Program-made: the position numbers and the translations under genes
NCBI GenBank assembly: GCA_902803625.1
Contig: CADCQV010000314.1
Location: 1-9,217, forward strand
Direction: 5' to 3'
Source: an uncultured Lachnospiraceae bacterium
GTDB lineage: Bacteria > Bacillota > Clostridia > Lachnospirales > Lachnospiraceae
Length of the DNA stretch: 9,217 bases
Notes under the pieces: model-generated
What the model saw: only the letters and a program-made list of their open reading frames with translations
Told to the model about the DNA's origin: nothing
Databases searched by the model: none
Part shown: one piece after another, positions 1 to 7,004 of the stretch
Position numbering within the stretch: the first letter of the stretch is position 1
Layout of the letters: each line of letters starts with the position of its first letter

Positions 1-240
1 GATGATCTGGTTATGATAACAGTCAACGATAAAGTAATCGTCACCGATCTTCGTGATCTGTGTCGGAATATCAAGAGAATTGAAGCTATTCTTTTTCGGG
101 ACTACAGATACGACGGCCGCGCTGTCCGTCTTCTCTGCGCTTTCCGGCTCCGGGGACGTTTTTCCGTTGGCGCAGCCGCTTAAGAGAAGAGCGGAAAGCA
201 GCAGGATCCGGATGCCATAAACCAGGATCCTGTTAAACAC
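1..240 (-). CDS. Lipoprotein, N-terminal part (runs off left edge)
   Basis: This is the N-terminal 80 codons of a gene that continues past base 1. The GTG start at 240-238 overlaps the stop codon of the upstream chemoreceptor-like gene by 8 nt. No ATG or TTG lies in frame, so GTG is the only sensible start, with GGGGAAG just before it as a modest ribosome binding site. The protein begins with a basic residue and a hydrophobic stretch (about residues 5-20), then a lipobox ending LLSGC with the lipidated cysteine at residue 23. A polar Pro/Glu/Ser/Lys linker follows, then the start of a globular part containing KIGDDYFIVDCYHNQ. That segment looks like the first strand pair of a beta-propeller blade, but too little is present to be sure. 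Lipidation and surface anchoring are inferred from the lipobox. The overlap suggests translational coupling to the chemoreceptor-like gene, so it may be an extracytoplasmic partner. The function is not recognised. Confidence 0.8.
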   Translation of the reverse strand, partial: MFNRILVYGIRILLLSALLLSGCANGKTSPEPESAEKTDSAAVVSVVPKKNSFNSLDIPTQITKIGDDYFIVDCYHNQII

Positions 241-2428
241 GGGACTTCCCCATATCTTCCAGACCGGCGTCGATCTCTGAAAGAAGTCCCCCCTTATTAT
301 CCCGGGACTGAAGGGATGAGGCCGCTTCAAGAGTTTCCTTTTTCAATTCACAGCTAAGCTGCTTCAGATCTTCAAGCTCCTTTCCGATGCCTGCGAGATC
401 TTCTGCCCGCTCACCGCTAAGATCCCCTTTATCAAGGATACGCTTATTTGCATCAGCAAAGCCGTCTATTGCCAGAGCCAGGCCTTCCTGCTGCTCCTTC
501 GAATACTTTTCAAGCTGCTGCATAAGCTTATGGGTTTTTTCAAAATCCGAATTCAGCTTTTCCACGGTATTGCTTATTTCCTGAACAGATCTTTCCGTCT
601 GTCCCGCGAGCTTTGAAATTTCTCCCGCAACCACTGCAAAGCCGCGCCCCGCTTCACCGGCGCGGGCAGCCTCTATGGAGGCATTCAGGGAAAGAAGATT
701 GGTCTCACTTGCCACATCGGAGATGATCGTAGCGGCTTTATTTATTTCCCTGACCGATCCGCCGGTCTCATCAAGCTGTTCTTTTATACCTGTTATGCTT
801 CTTCCGAGGCTTTCTCCGGAACCCGAAAGACTGTCCATAGCCTTTGCGGCATCCCGTAAGGCCTGTCCGCTCTCCTCTTTCATCCCGGAGGGCTTTTCCC
901 TGAGTTCTGCCAGACTGCTCTCCAGTTTATCCAGCTTTGTTTCAAAACGGGATAAAAGCATAATAACCGTATCCAGCTCCTCACTCTCGTTTCCGTATCC
1001 GCCTGCTTCGGCGATCCTCTTACGGAGGGCAGCTGATCTCTCCTCTATTGCGATAAGGCTCTTTCTGAGTCCCAGGTTTTCCTCATCCCTCAGGCGTTCC
1101 TTATCCTCCCTTACCCGGCTCAGGGTTTCATTGTCACGCATCCTTCTTATAGCGGAAAGGCCCGTAAAGAAGAGAAGGATTATCATAATAAGTGCAAATA
1201 CCGCAGCCAATACGGTAATAACCCCGATCCCCGTATTTCCCTTTGAAGCCCCCGCTTCTGACGGCAGGGCGGCAGGCACCGGAGAATCCTTCCCGGGCTC
1301 ACTGCCTTTGACCTCCGGACTGCCTTCCTCTGTTCCGGAAACTTCCTCCTTCTCAGCGGCGGCTCCTTCTGAAGCTTCTGTATCCTCAGATTTTAGAATC
1401 GCTTCCTTTTCATCAAGACGTCCGGATATTCTGATGACCAGAGGATCTGTTTCCGGATAAGCAGAGAGAGCGGTTCTCATTCCCGCAATGGCTGCTTCCG
1501 CATTTTCCTTTGCTTCCGAACTGTCCTGTCCGGCAGCGGCCTTGCTCCTGTATATCGCAAAAGCTTCATTTATGCTGTCAAAACCGTCTATCCCCTCTTC
1601 CTTCCCGGTAAAATCACAACCGGTGGTAAAGGTGAAGCCATTGTTCTCACCAACAAAATACAGATCATAATACACTGTGGAAAAGCCTGAAGAATCAAGG
1701 TCATTAAGAGGTATTTCCACCGATATCCGCTCGTCCTCCTGACCTCCGGTGAATTCCGCCTCCGCACATATGCTGTCAGTGCCATTGATCCTTGAAAGAG
1801 ATGTACCCTGCAAAGCACTGCCGTGGGATAAGGAGATATCCTCATCGGAAAGGGCTCCTATATTTAGAGCCTTTGAATCGTCAAACAATATCCCCGCAAT
1901 ATGTATTTTCCCTTTAAATGCACCTCTGTCACCTATTACCCGGATAAGGGCATCTCTCCGTTTTGTCATTTCGGAAAAGCTTCCCCTGAAGCGCACCCGC
2001 AGTGCCTCTCCCTCAGGAAGCTTCACAGTCTCCATTTTGTCCAGGCTTACTCTTATCCTGTAGTTTTTGATAAGCTCAGGGTCATCCTGTTTTAACGCGC
2101 TAAGTGCGCTTCTTGCCTCACTGTCCCCGGCCGTAAAATCCGCATATGCCTTTGCTTCACCGCTGAAATCCGGCTCTGCTGCGGCATTTTCCGCCTGTTC
2201 GGCTCTCTCGGATGCTTCCTTTGCCAGGTTTTCCGCATCATCGGCTCTGGCGTCACTCTCCGCCAGCGCGGAAGCATAGGCAGCCGCAGCAGCCTCCATA
2301 GCAGCCGCATTTTCCTCTGCCGTCTTTACCCGTCCTGCGGAAACAAAGGAACATACCGCCAGCAGAATGACAGAAAAAACAGCCGCCAGCATTATCAAAA
2401 TATTTTTCAACCCGTTTCCCGTTTTCAA
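233..2428 (-). CDS. Methyl-accepting chemotaxis-type transducer with two TM segments
   Basis: A membrane signal transducer of 731 residues. TM1 is at about residues 9-30. An Ala/Glu-rich, probably coiled-coil stretch (about 37-85) and a large extracytoplasmic region of no recognised family reach to about 398. TM2 is at about 402-424. The cytoplasmic part is coiled coil, with the MCP signalling tip at about 566-611: ETNLLSLNASIEAARAGE followed by GRGFAVVAGEISKLAG, a close match to the conserved hairpin that contacts CheA/CheW in the family. No HAMP domain is evident after TM2. Residues 345-398 are low-complexity Glu/Ser/Pro/Gly. The start is TTG at 2428, with GAAGGAG 11 nt upstream and no in-frame ATG nearby. 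The gene begins 43 nt after the hydrogenase-kinase stop and overlaps the lipoprotein gene, so all three are probably co-transcribed. Whether it drives chemotaxis or another CheA-like output cannot be seen, since no che genes are in the window. Confidence 0.88.
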   Translation of the reverse strand: MKTGNGLKNILIMLAAVFSVILLAVCSFVSAGRVKTAEENAAAMEAAAAAYASALAESDARADDAENLAKEASERAEQAENAAAEPDFSGEAKAYADFTAGDSEARSALSALKQDDPELIKNYRIRVSLDKMETVKLPEGEALRVRFRGSFSEMTKRRDALIRVIGDRGAFKGKIHIAGILFDDSKALNIGALSDEDISLSHGSALQGTSLSRINGTDSICAEAEFTGGQEDERISVEIPLNDLDSSGFSTVYYDLYFVGENNGFTFTTGCDFTGKEEGIDGFDSINEAFAIYRSKAAAGQDSSEAKENAEAAIAGMRTALSAYPETDPLVIRISGRLDEKEAILKSEDTEASEGAAAEKEEVSGTEEGSPEVKGSEPGKDSPVPAALPSEAGASKGNTGIGVITVLAAVFALIMIILLFFTGLSAIRRMRDNETLSRVREDKERLRDEENLGLRKSLIAIEERSAALRKRIAEAGGYGNESEELDTVIMLLSRFETKLDKLESSLAELREKPSGMKEESGQALRDAAKAMDSLSGSGESLGRSITGIKEQLDETGGSVREINKAATIISDVASETNLLSLNASIEAARAGEAGRGFAVVAGEISKLAGQTERSVQEISNTVEKLNSDFEKTHKLMQQLEKYSKEQQEGLALAIDGFADANKRILDKGDLSGERAEDLAGIGKELEDLKQLSCELKKETLEAASSLQSRDNKGGLLSEIDAGLEDMGKSRV

Positions 2429-2471
2429 AGAATTTAATACTCCTTCAACTATCCTGCAGAAGAGGAATGAT

Positions 2472-5400
2472 CTATGAAAGTATCTCTACGATCCCTTCAT
2501 AGTCGAACAATGAATAAGCATTTTCCAGCTGTTTATAGCGTTCCCTTTCACTGTCATCTATGCTGAAGCCCTTCATTTTCTCAAATACGGACTCCAGCCT
2601 GTCTATATCCATCTTTTCCGCCGCATCCCTTATTTCTTCATATACTTCTTTCATAAGCCCGGGACCGGCCGGCTGCAGATCCTCATCTGCACTCCCGGTG
2701 AATACACCACTGAGCAGGGTCTTAAACTCCCGGAAGTCCCGTAGAAATCCCTCATGATTCTCCCGGATATATTCCAGATCTCCCTTCTTCCCGGCATTTT
2801 CCAGGCTCTGGGCCCTTTCTCCGAGCTCTGTCGCCCCGATAAGCTTTGCAGAGCTCTTCAGGGCATGCACCTTGATCGTGTAATTCTCTATATCCTCCGA
2901 AGTATAAAGATTCTCAATCTCTTCCGCCTTGCTTTCTATCGATTCATAAAAGATCTGTAACAGCGGCAGATACGCATCCGGAGAACCACTGTAATTTATT
3001 CCTCTGTCGATGTCGATCTCATTACAATGCTCCAGCATCCTGAGCGCACCGATCTCTCTGTTTCCGGAATCCCCGTTTTCTCTGTCCCCGTCTCCTATGA
3101 CCGGAACCACCAGCTCATCCGGCAGCATGGTTAAAAGCATTTTTTCCAGCTGCACGGTATCAACAGGCTTCGAAAGATAATCGTCAAAGCCCTCCGAAAT
3201 GTATTTTTCCCTGGCTCCCGCTATGGCATTGGCAGTGAGACAGACAGCCGGTGTCTCCTTATTCGGGTTGCTGTCATCCTCCCGGATCTCGTGCAGGGTT
3301 TCAATGCCATCCTTCTCCGGCATCATATGATCGAGAAAGATGAGATCGTATTTCTTTGACGCAGACAGCTCCACTGCCCTGAACCCGTTCTCGGCGGTAT
3401 CTATATGTACCCCGGTCTGCTTCAGAAGACTGTTGAATACCACCAGGTTCATCGGATTATCATCAACCGCCAGTATCTTTGCATCCGGAGCCATAAGCCT
3501 CTCTTTGCAGGCTCTTCTCTTTTCCACATTCTCACGGAATGCAGCCTCATAGTCTCCGAGCTCCGTCCATTTCGCAACTCCCTGCTTCAGATCAAAACTG
3601 AAGGTGGAGCCGACACCGTATGTGCTCTCAACCTGAAGAGTCGATCCCATAAGCTTTAAGAGGCTCTCTGTCAGATTGATCCCCAGGCCCACTCCCGCTA
3701 TGTGGCGGTTCTTCTTTTCTTCGATACGCTCAAATTCGTTGTAGAGCTTTCTGATATCCTCCTCCCGGATACCGATACCGGTATCGGTCACGGATATCTT
3801 CAGGATCACATTCCCCGGCTCATCCTTTATCTTCTCATACCCCATGCGGAAGGTAATACTGCCCTTTTCCGTATATTTTACCGCATTTGTAAGAAGGTTC
3901 ATTATTACCTGCTTTATACGCTTTTCATCCCCGAACAGATTTTTGGGTGTACCGGGATCAAAATCAAGAATGATCTTTAAGCCCTGGGCATCCGCCCTGG
4001 TACGGATCATATTCACCATATCATTCAAAAGATCCGAAAGATCATAAAAATCCGGCTTTATTTCCATTTCTCCGGATTCGATCCTGGAGAAATCAAGGAT
4101 ATTATTGACCAGACCCAGAAGGGTATTTCCCGCACTTCGTATGGTCTCGGAATATTCGATGATATTCGGGTCCTCACTCTCCCTGAATATCATTTCATTC
4201 ATTCCGAGGATGGCATTTATCGGTGTCCTTATCTCATGGGACATATTGGCAAGGAAGGCACTCTTTGCCCCGGCAAGCCCTTCGGCAACGGCTTTCTCGG
4301 TTTCCAGCTCTTCAACCATGGTCTTTTCATAATAAATACAGTTTTCCTTATGGTTAAAGCCGTTATATATGGCGGTCGCCATCTTCCTGCAGCTCTCATA
4401 TCCGCAGCAATTGCAGTTTATCTCCCTGGACTCGGGCGTAAGCTTATTCATGCTTACAAATATGCCCTCCAGCTCCTTCTCATTTGGAATATCGTAACGG
4501 CATTCCGCGGAACGGTCGGTATAGCCCCTTAGATAATCCTCGAGCTTCAGGTTTTCAAACTGCTTATTAAAATTCTTCAGTCTTTCCTCAGGCGTATCAC
4601 CTCTGGACCAGGCATCGCCGCTTTCGTCCTTCTTTGCCATCTCACGGATATCGAGAAGAGCATAATAAGCGTCATCCGTCCTGGCCTTTTCGGGATTGAC
4701 GGCAGTTCCGCAGATACAGCCGTTTTCACAGTTCAGGGCATCAATAAAGAGAAACGGGGTTTCCTTATCCCTGATCCTTTCTGCGTTCTGGTGCATCCAC
4801 TCATAGAGACGCCTTTCGCCCTCGATCTGCCGTATAAATACCTGATCTCCGAGAAACCATTTGACATTCTCCGCAAGCCCTCCGGGGGTGGGATAGAAAA
4901 GTCCGAGACCGTACTCGATATCGCTGTGGGAGAAGTCCGCACTGATATTGTGCTCCCTCACATAATTCATCAAATGCTCGAAGGTAACATTATACTGTAC
5001 CAGACCCCTGTTCTGGGGATCCTCCATCTCCATCTTCTTTGCGATACAGGGACTTATGAATGCAAATTTATCGTTGACACCCATCTCCTTACGCGCATAG
5101 ATCGCTGCGCACATCAGAGGACTCTGCACCGGAAAGAGCATGGGGATAAGCTCCGGAAGGTATCTTTCAATATATGAAACTACTGCAGGACAGGGCTGGG
5201 ATATTCCTCCGTAGAACTTGTATCTGTCAATATAATTCAGATATCCCCAGGTTGTGATGTCTGCACCGAAGGAAACATTAATTATCCGTTTTACGCCCAA
5301 TTTCTTAAGGCCGCCGATCACGTTTCCGTATTCTGATGGGAAATTGGCCCTGAATGCCGGTGCGATAAGTATGGATATGGATTCCCCGTTTTTCAGATCC

Positions 5401-5615
5401 TCAAAGAAACGCTCCGTATCATCCTCATATTCACGGGCTCCATGGACACAGACATCGATACAGCTGCCGCAGGCAACACACTTGCTTCCGTCAACCTCGA
5501 TCCTCGCGTGACCGTTCTCCTCCGTGGAGATACAGGCACCTATGGCACTGCAGACCTTGATGCATTTATTGCAGCCTATGCAGTTGTCATTTGTGAATAC
5601 AATACTGCTTTTCAT
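2472..5615 (-). CDS. Sensory [FeFe]-hydrogenase-domain hybrid histidine kinase (receiver and Hpt fused)
   Basis: A soluble 1047-residue sensor kinase with no TM segment. Two 4Fe-4S ferredoxin motifs come first (C12/15/18/22 and C46/49/52/56). An [FeFe]-hydrogenase H-domain follows (about 78-310) with cluster-ligand cysteines C142 (SQPCPAV), C190 (SPCIAKKME), C296 and C300 (CENGC). Then come an FeS domain of CxxCGxxxC type (C401, C404, C409, C426), HisKA with H460 in LANMSHEIRTP, HATPase with N-box N577 and G-boxes DTGIGI (611) and GVGLGI (641), a receiver with phosphoacceptor D762 plus D718/D719, T794 and K816, and Hpt with H917 in HALKSSAKLIGA. A helical tail of about 65 residues ends the protein. 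The family role is H2 or redox sensing (kinase-linked group C1 in hydrogenase classifications) with phosphate flow His-Asp-His. The proton-relay cysteine before C142 is Pro141, so catalysis is probably slow. ATG 5615 puts the ferredoxin at the N-terminus but has a poor ribosome binding site of its own. It is first in an operon with the chemoreceptor-like gene and lipoprotein. Confidence 0.93.
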   Translation of the reverse strand: MKSSIVFTNDNCIGCNKCIKVCSAIGACISTEENGHARIEVDGSKCVACGSCIDVCVHGAREYEDDTERFFEDLKNGESISILIAPAFRANFPSEYGNVIGGLKKLGVKRIINVSFGADITTWGYLNYIDRYKFYGGISQPCPAVVSYIERYLPELIPMLFPVQSPLMCAAIYARKEMGVNDKFAFISPCIAKKMEMEDPQNRGLVQYNVTFEHLMNYVREHNISADFSHSDIEYGLGLFYPTPGGLAENVKWFLGDQVFIRQIEGERRLYEWMHQNAERIRDKETPFLFIDALNCENGCICGTAVNPEKARTDDAYYALLDIREMAKKDESGDAWSRGDTPEERLKNFNKQFENLKLEDYLRGYTDRSAECRYDIPNEKELEGIFVSMNKLTPESREINCNCCGYESCRKMATAIYNGFNHKENCIYYEKTMVEELETEKAVAEGLAGAKSAFLANMSHEIRTPINAILGMNEMIFRESEDPNIIEYSETIRSAGNTLLGLVNNILDFSRIESGEMEIKPDFYDLSDLLNDMVNMIRTRADAQGLKIILDFDPGTPKNLFGDEKRIKQVIMNLLTNAVKYTEKGSITFRMGYEKIKDEPGNVILKISVTDTGIGIREEDIRKLYNEFERIEEKKNRHIAGVGLGINLTESLLKLMGSTLQVESTYGVGSTFSFDLKQGVAKWTELGDYEAAFRENVEKRRACKERLMAPDAKILAVDDNPMNLVVFNSLLKQTGVHIDTAENGFRAVELSASKKYDLIFLDHMMPEKDGIETLHEIREDDSNPNKETPAVCLTANAIAGAREKYISEGFDDYLSKPVDTVQLEKMLLTMLPDELVVPVIGDGDRENGDSGNREIGALRMLEHCNEIDIDRGINYSGSPDAYLPLLQIFYESIESKAEEIENLYTSEDIENYTIKVHALKSSAKLIGATELGERAQSLENAGKKGDLEYIRENHEGFLRDFREFKTLLSGVFTGSADEDLQPAGPGLMKEVYEEIRDAAEKMDIDRLESVFEKMKGFSIDDSERERYKQLENAYSLFDYEGIVEILS

Positions 5616-5616
5616 A

Positions 5617-5640
5617 TCATTTACCGATTCCGGAAACCAT
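5617..5640 (-). CDS. Putative 7-residue leader peptide upstream of the hydrogenase-kinase
   Basis: A minigene ATG-GTT-TCC-GGA-ATC-GGT-AAA-TGA (peptide MVSGIGK) has a good Shine-Dalgarno sequence, AGAAGGA, ending 6 nt before its ATG. Its TGA lies one base before the ATG of the hydrogenase-kinase, which itself has only weak purine-rich sequence upstream. The arrangement suggests that ribosomes load at the minigene and restart at the kinase start (translational coupling). The frames differ and the kinase frame has no ATG, GTG or TTG between 5616 and its upstream stop near 5688, so this is not an N-terminal extension of the kinase. The function is inference. It could also be a chance ATG sharing a ribosome binding site placed too far (about 31 nt) from the real start. 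Confidence 0.4.
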   Translation of the reverse strand: MVSGIGK

Positions 5641-5686
5641 CCCGGTTCCTTCTGCGGATTCTCCGTAATATTCTGTCGTCCTGAAG

Positions 5687-5717
5687 ATTATAATACTATA
5701 TTATGTAATTAAATCAA
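5687..5717 (-). promoter_or_regulatory. Probable sigma-A promoter of the sensory operon
   Basis: Read on the minus strand, TTGATT (5717-5712) is followed by an A/T-rich spacer and then overlapping -10 candidates: TATTAT (5695-5690, spacing 16) and a perfect TATAAT (5692-5687, spacing 19). The predicted start is near 5680, giving a leader of about 40 nt to the minigene and 65 nt to the hydrogenase-kinase ATG. The -35 match is 4 of 6. The -10 is convincing and its position just upstream of the operon supports it. Confidence 0.55.
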
Positions 5718-5790
5718 AGCGGCTTCCCGCGGTCTGTGAAAAACAATGATCAGCCCGGGTCTGAATAGTAATAATGACCATACATGCAAA

Positions 5791-5826
5791 GAAGACTGTT
5801 ATATTAAAGATAAAATAACAGCCTTC
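5791..5826 (-). terminator. Probable intrinsic terminator after the PDZ gene
   Basis: GAAGGCTGTTAT and ATAACAGTCTTC (minus-strand sense) form a 12-bp stem with a 12-nt loop. The single non-Watson-Crick position is a G-U pair in the minus-strand RNA but an A-C mismatch in the plus-strand RNA, so the structure favours minus-strand transcripts. It is followed by CTTCTTTG, a short U-rich run rather than a classic long one. It lies 64 nt after the PDZ gene stop and upstream of the next promoter, where a terminator is expected. The stem is A/T-rich, so efficiency is uncertain. Confidence 0.5.
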
Positions 5827-5889
5827 TCTAAGATATTCTTCTTCTTTTATCGGTCGCCGTTTGTCCCATACCGGTGCGGCTTCCCGGCT

Positions 5890-6615
5890 TTAATCGTCCT
5901 TTCCGGCCGACAGAGTCACATTCACGGTTTTCTGCTCATAGCCATGGTTTTCGGAGGGCTCATATACCGTGACCGCCACGGTATCGCCGGGGTTTTTATC
6001 CGACAGGATGCTCTTCAGCTCTTCGACCTGAGACACCTTTTTCCCGTCCACCTCAGTGATGACCGAGTGCTCCTTTAGTCCTGCCCTGTCTGCCGCTCCG
6101 TCCTTGTCAGCCTTCATGATAAGCACGCCGGCAGGAATATTGTACGACTCTCTGGCTTCGTCAGATACGGTCGTGACCATTACGTCAAGGAAAGCTCCCT
6201 GGGGTTTCGGATTTTCTCCGCTATTATCCCCGGATTCCTGCCTCTGTCCTTCATCAGGCCTTCCCTGCGGGTCCCGGTTCTCTTCATTTTTCCCGTCAAA
6301 GGGTGTCATATTACGGAAGAAGTCTTTTCCGTCAAAGCCGGGAAACATATCATTTCCTTCGCTCTCACCCTGCGCTACGGAACCGTCTCCCTTTTCCGGG
6401 ACAGCATCAGGCACATTCCCCGCTGCTTCTCCCGCCATCTCACGGGCCGGATGCCCTTTTTCCGTGCCCTTCAGATATCCGGCGCTGTATGCCGAATAAC
6501 ACATTGTTCCGCAAAGAACGACTATAAGAAGCGCAAATAACGGCTTCGGAATCGAGATATTGCTGTCATTCTTCGGTTTTGTTTCCTCTTTCCTTTCTTC
6601 TCTGTATTCATCCAT
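5890..6615 (-). CDS. Membrane-anchored PDZ-domain protein lacking a protease domain
   Basis: A 241-residue protein. Residues 1-23 are a charged cytoplasmic tail and 24-46 are one hydrophobic TM segment. Residues 47-139 are a low-complexity linker rich in Gly, Glu, Pro, Asp and Asn. Residues 140-238 form a PDZ domain of the HtrA/DegP type, with YNIPAGVLI, then GAADRAGL, then HSVITEVDGKKV and PGDTVAVTV matching the conserved positions of that family. The trypsin-like domain that normally lies between the TM segment and PDZ in HtrA proteases is absent, with only linker in its place. It probably presents a peptide-binding PDZ on the outer face of the membrane; partner and role are unknown. The start is ATG 6615 with a strong AGGAGG 9 nt upstream. 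It lies 140 nt downstream of the Smr gene in the same direction, so it may have its own promoter. A probable terminator hairpin follows its TAA. Confidence 0.82.
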   Translation of the reverse strand: MDEYREERKEETKPKNDSNISIPKPLFALLIVVLCGTMCYSAYSAGYLKGTEKGHPAREMAGEAAGNVPDAVPEKGDGSVAQGESEGNDMFPGFDGKDFFRNMTPFDGKNEENRDPQGRPDEGQRQESGDNSGENPKPQGAFLDVMVTTVSDEARESYNIPAGVLIMKADKDGAADRAGLKEHSVITEVDGKKVSQVEELKSILSDKNPGDTVAVTVYEPSENHGYEQKTVNVTLSAGKDD

Positions 6616-6755
6616 TATCGATTTCCTCCTGAAAAATCTTGTTTTGCGTCAGCAAAGGATCTTATAATCAGGATTCTAATCGAAAAATGTGTTTTTTCTT
6701 TGTCCTTTCTTTGTATTTTTTGTGAGAAGCCCACGGCTCCTTTTAAATAGCGCCT

Positions 6756-7004
6756 CTAATAAAGCTCCCTCAGCACGAGTATCGTTACTCCCTGATTATC
6801 CCCGGGCATTATCCGCTTTACCCTGGAATCCGGCTCGTACCAGTCGTAGATCATATTCTTCAACCTGGTGCCCCGGTTAAAGCCGTGGATCAGCCTAAGC
6901 TGATAAGTCCCGGACCCGGCGGATTTCAGTGCCTTATCGATCTTTTCTACCGCTTCCTCCTGTGTCAGTCCATGAAGGTCTATTGTCACAAAAGGCTCAT
7001 CCAT
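6756..7004 (-). CDS. Small Smr-domain protein
   Basis: An 82-residue protein that is essentially one Smr (small MutS-related) domain. The N-terminal strand carries the DLHG motif (residues 9-12, IDLHGLT) and the middle carries the LIHGFNRGT segment, matching the conserved LxxHGxGxG loop of the family. Stand-alone Smr domains are known or suspected nucleic-acid nicking or RNA-binding enzymes, so that is a family-level expectation only. I chose ATG 7004 because DLHG then falls near the N-terminus, as is usual. An upstream in-frame ATG at 7052 would add 16 residues of basic sequence encoded inside the malic enzyme gene. The ATG overlaps the malic enzyme stop by 8 nt, so translation is probably coupled. 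The ribosome binding site is weak, which fits reinitiation. The stop is TAG. No clear terminator follows, so transcripts may continue toward the PDZ gene. Confidence 0.85.
   Translation of the reverse strand: MDEPFVTIDLHGLTQEEAVEKIDKALKSAGSGTYQLRLIHGFNRGTRLKNMIYDWYEPDSRVKRIMPGDNQGVTILVLRELY

Noticed and set aside
675..1460. Long open frame on the plus strand opposite the chemoreceptor-like gene
   Set aside because: It lies wholly antisense to a well-supported gene, has a Ser/Leu-rich composition typical of reverse frames and no recognisable motif.
5615..5690. N-terminal extension of the hydrogenase-kinase upstream of ATG 5615
   Set aside because: No ATG, GTG or TTG occurs in that frame before the stop near 5688, and the ferredoxin motif already begins at residue 12.
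5719..5886. 11-bp direct repeat GCGGCTTCCCG at 5719-5729 and 5876-5886
   Set aside because: Short and G/C-rich, with no shared flank or element between the copies that would explain it. Probably coincidence.
6056..6499. 147-codon open frame on the plus strand
   Set aside because: Antisense to the PDZ gene, Pro/Ser-rich, with no ribosome binding site worth noting and no family resemblance.
6642..6665. TTTGC-TGAC-GCAAA dyad upstream of the PDZ gene as an operator
   Set aside because: The stem is only 5 to 6 bp and no convincing promoter boxes were found around it, so chance is likely.
6725..6741. Hairpin GGAGCC-GTG-GGCTTC after the Smr gene as a terminator
   Set aside because: The stem is only 7 bp with a G-U pair and is followed on the minus strand by an A-rich run, not a U-run.
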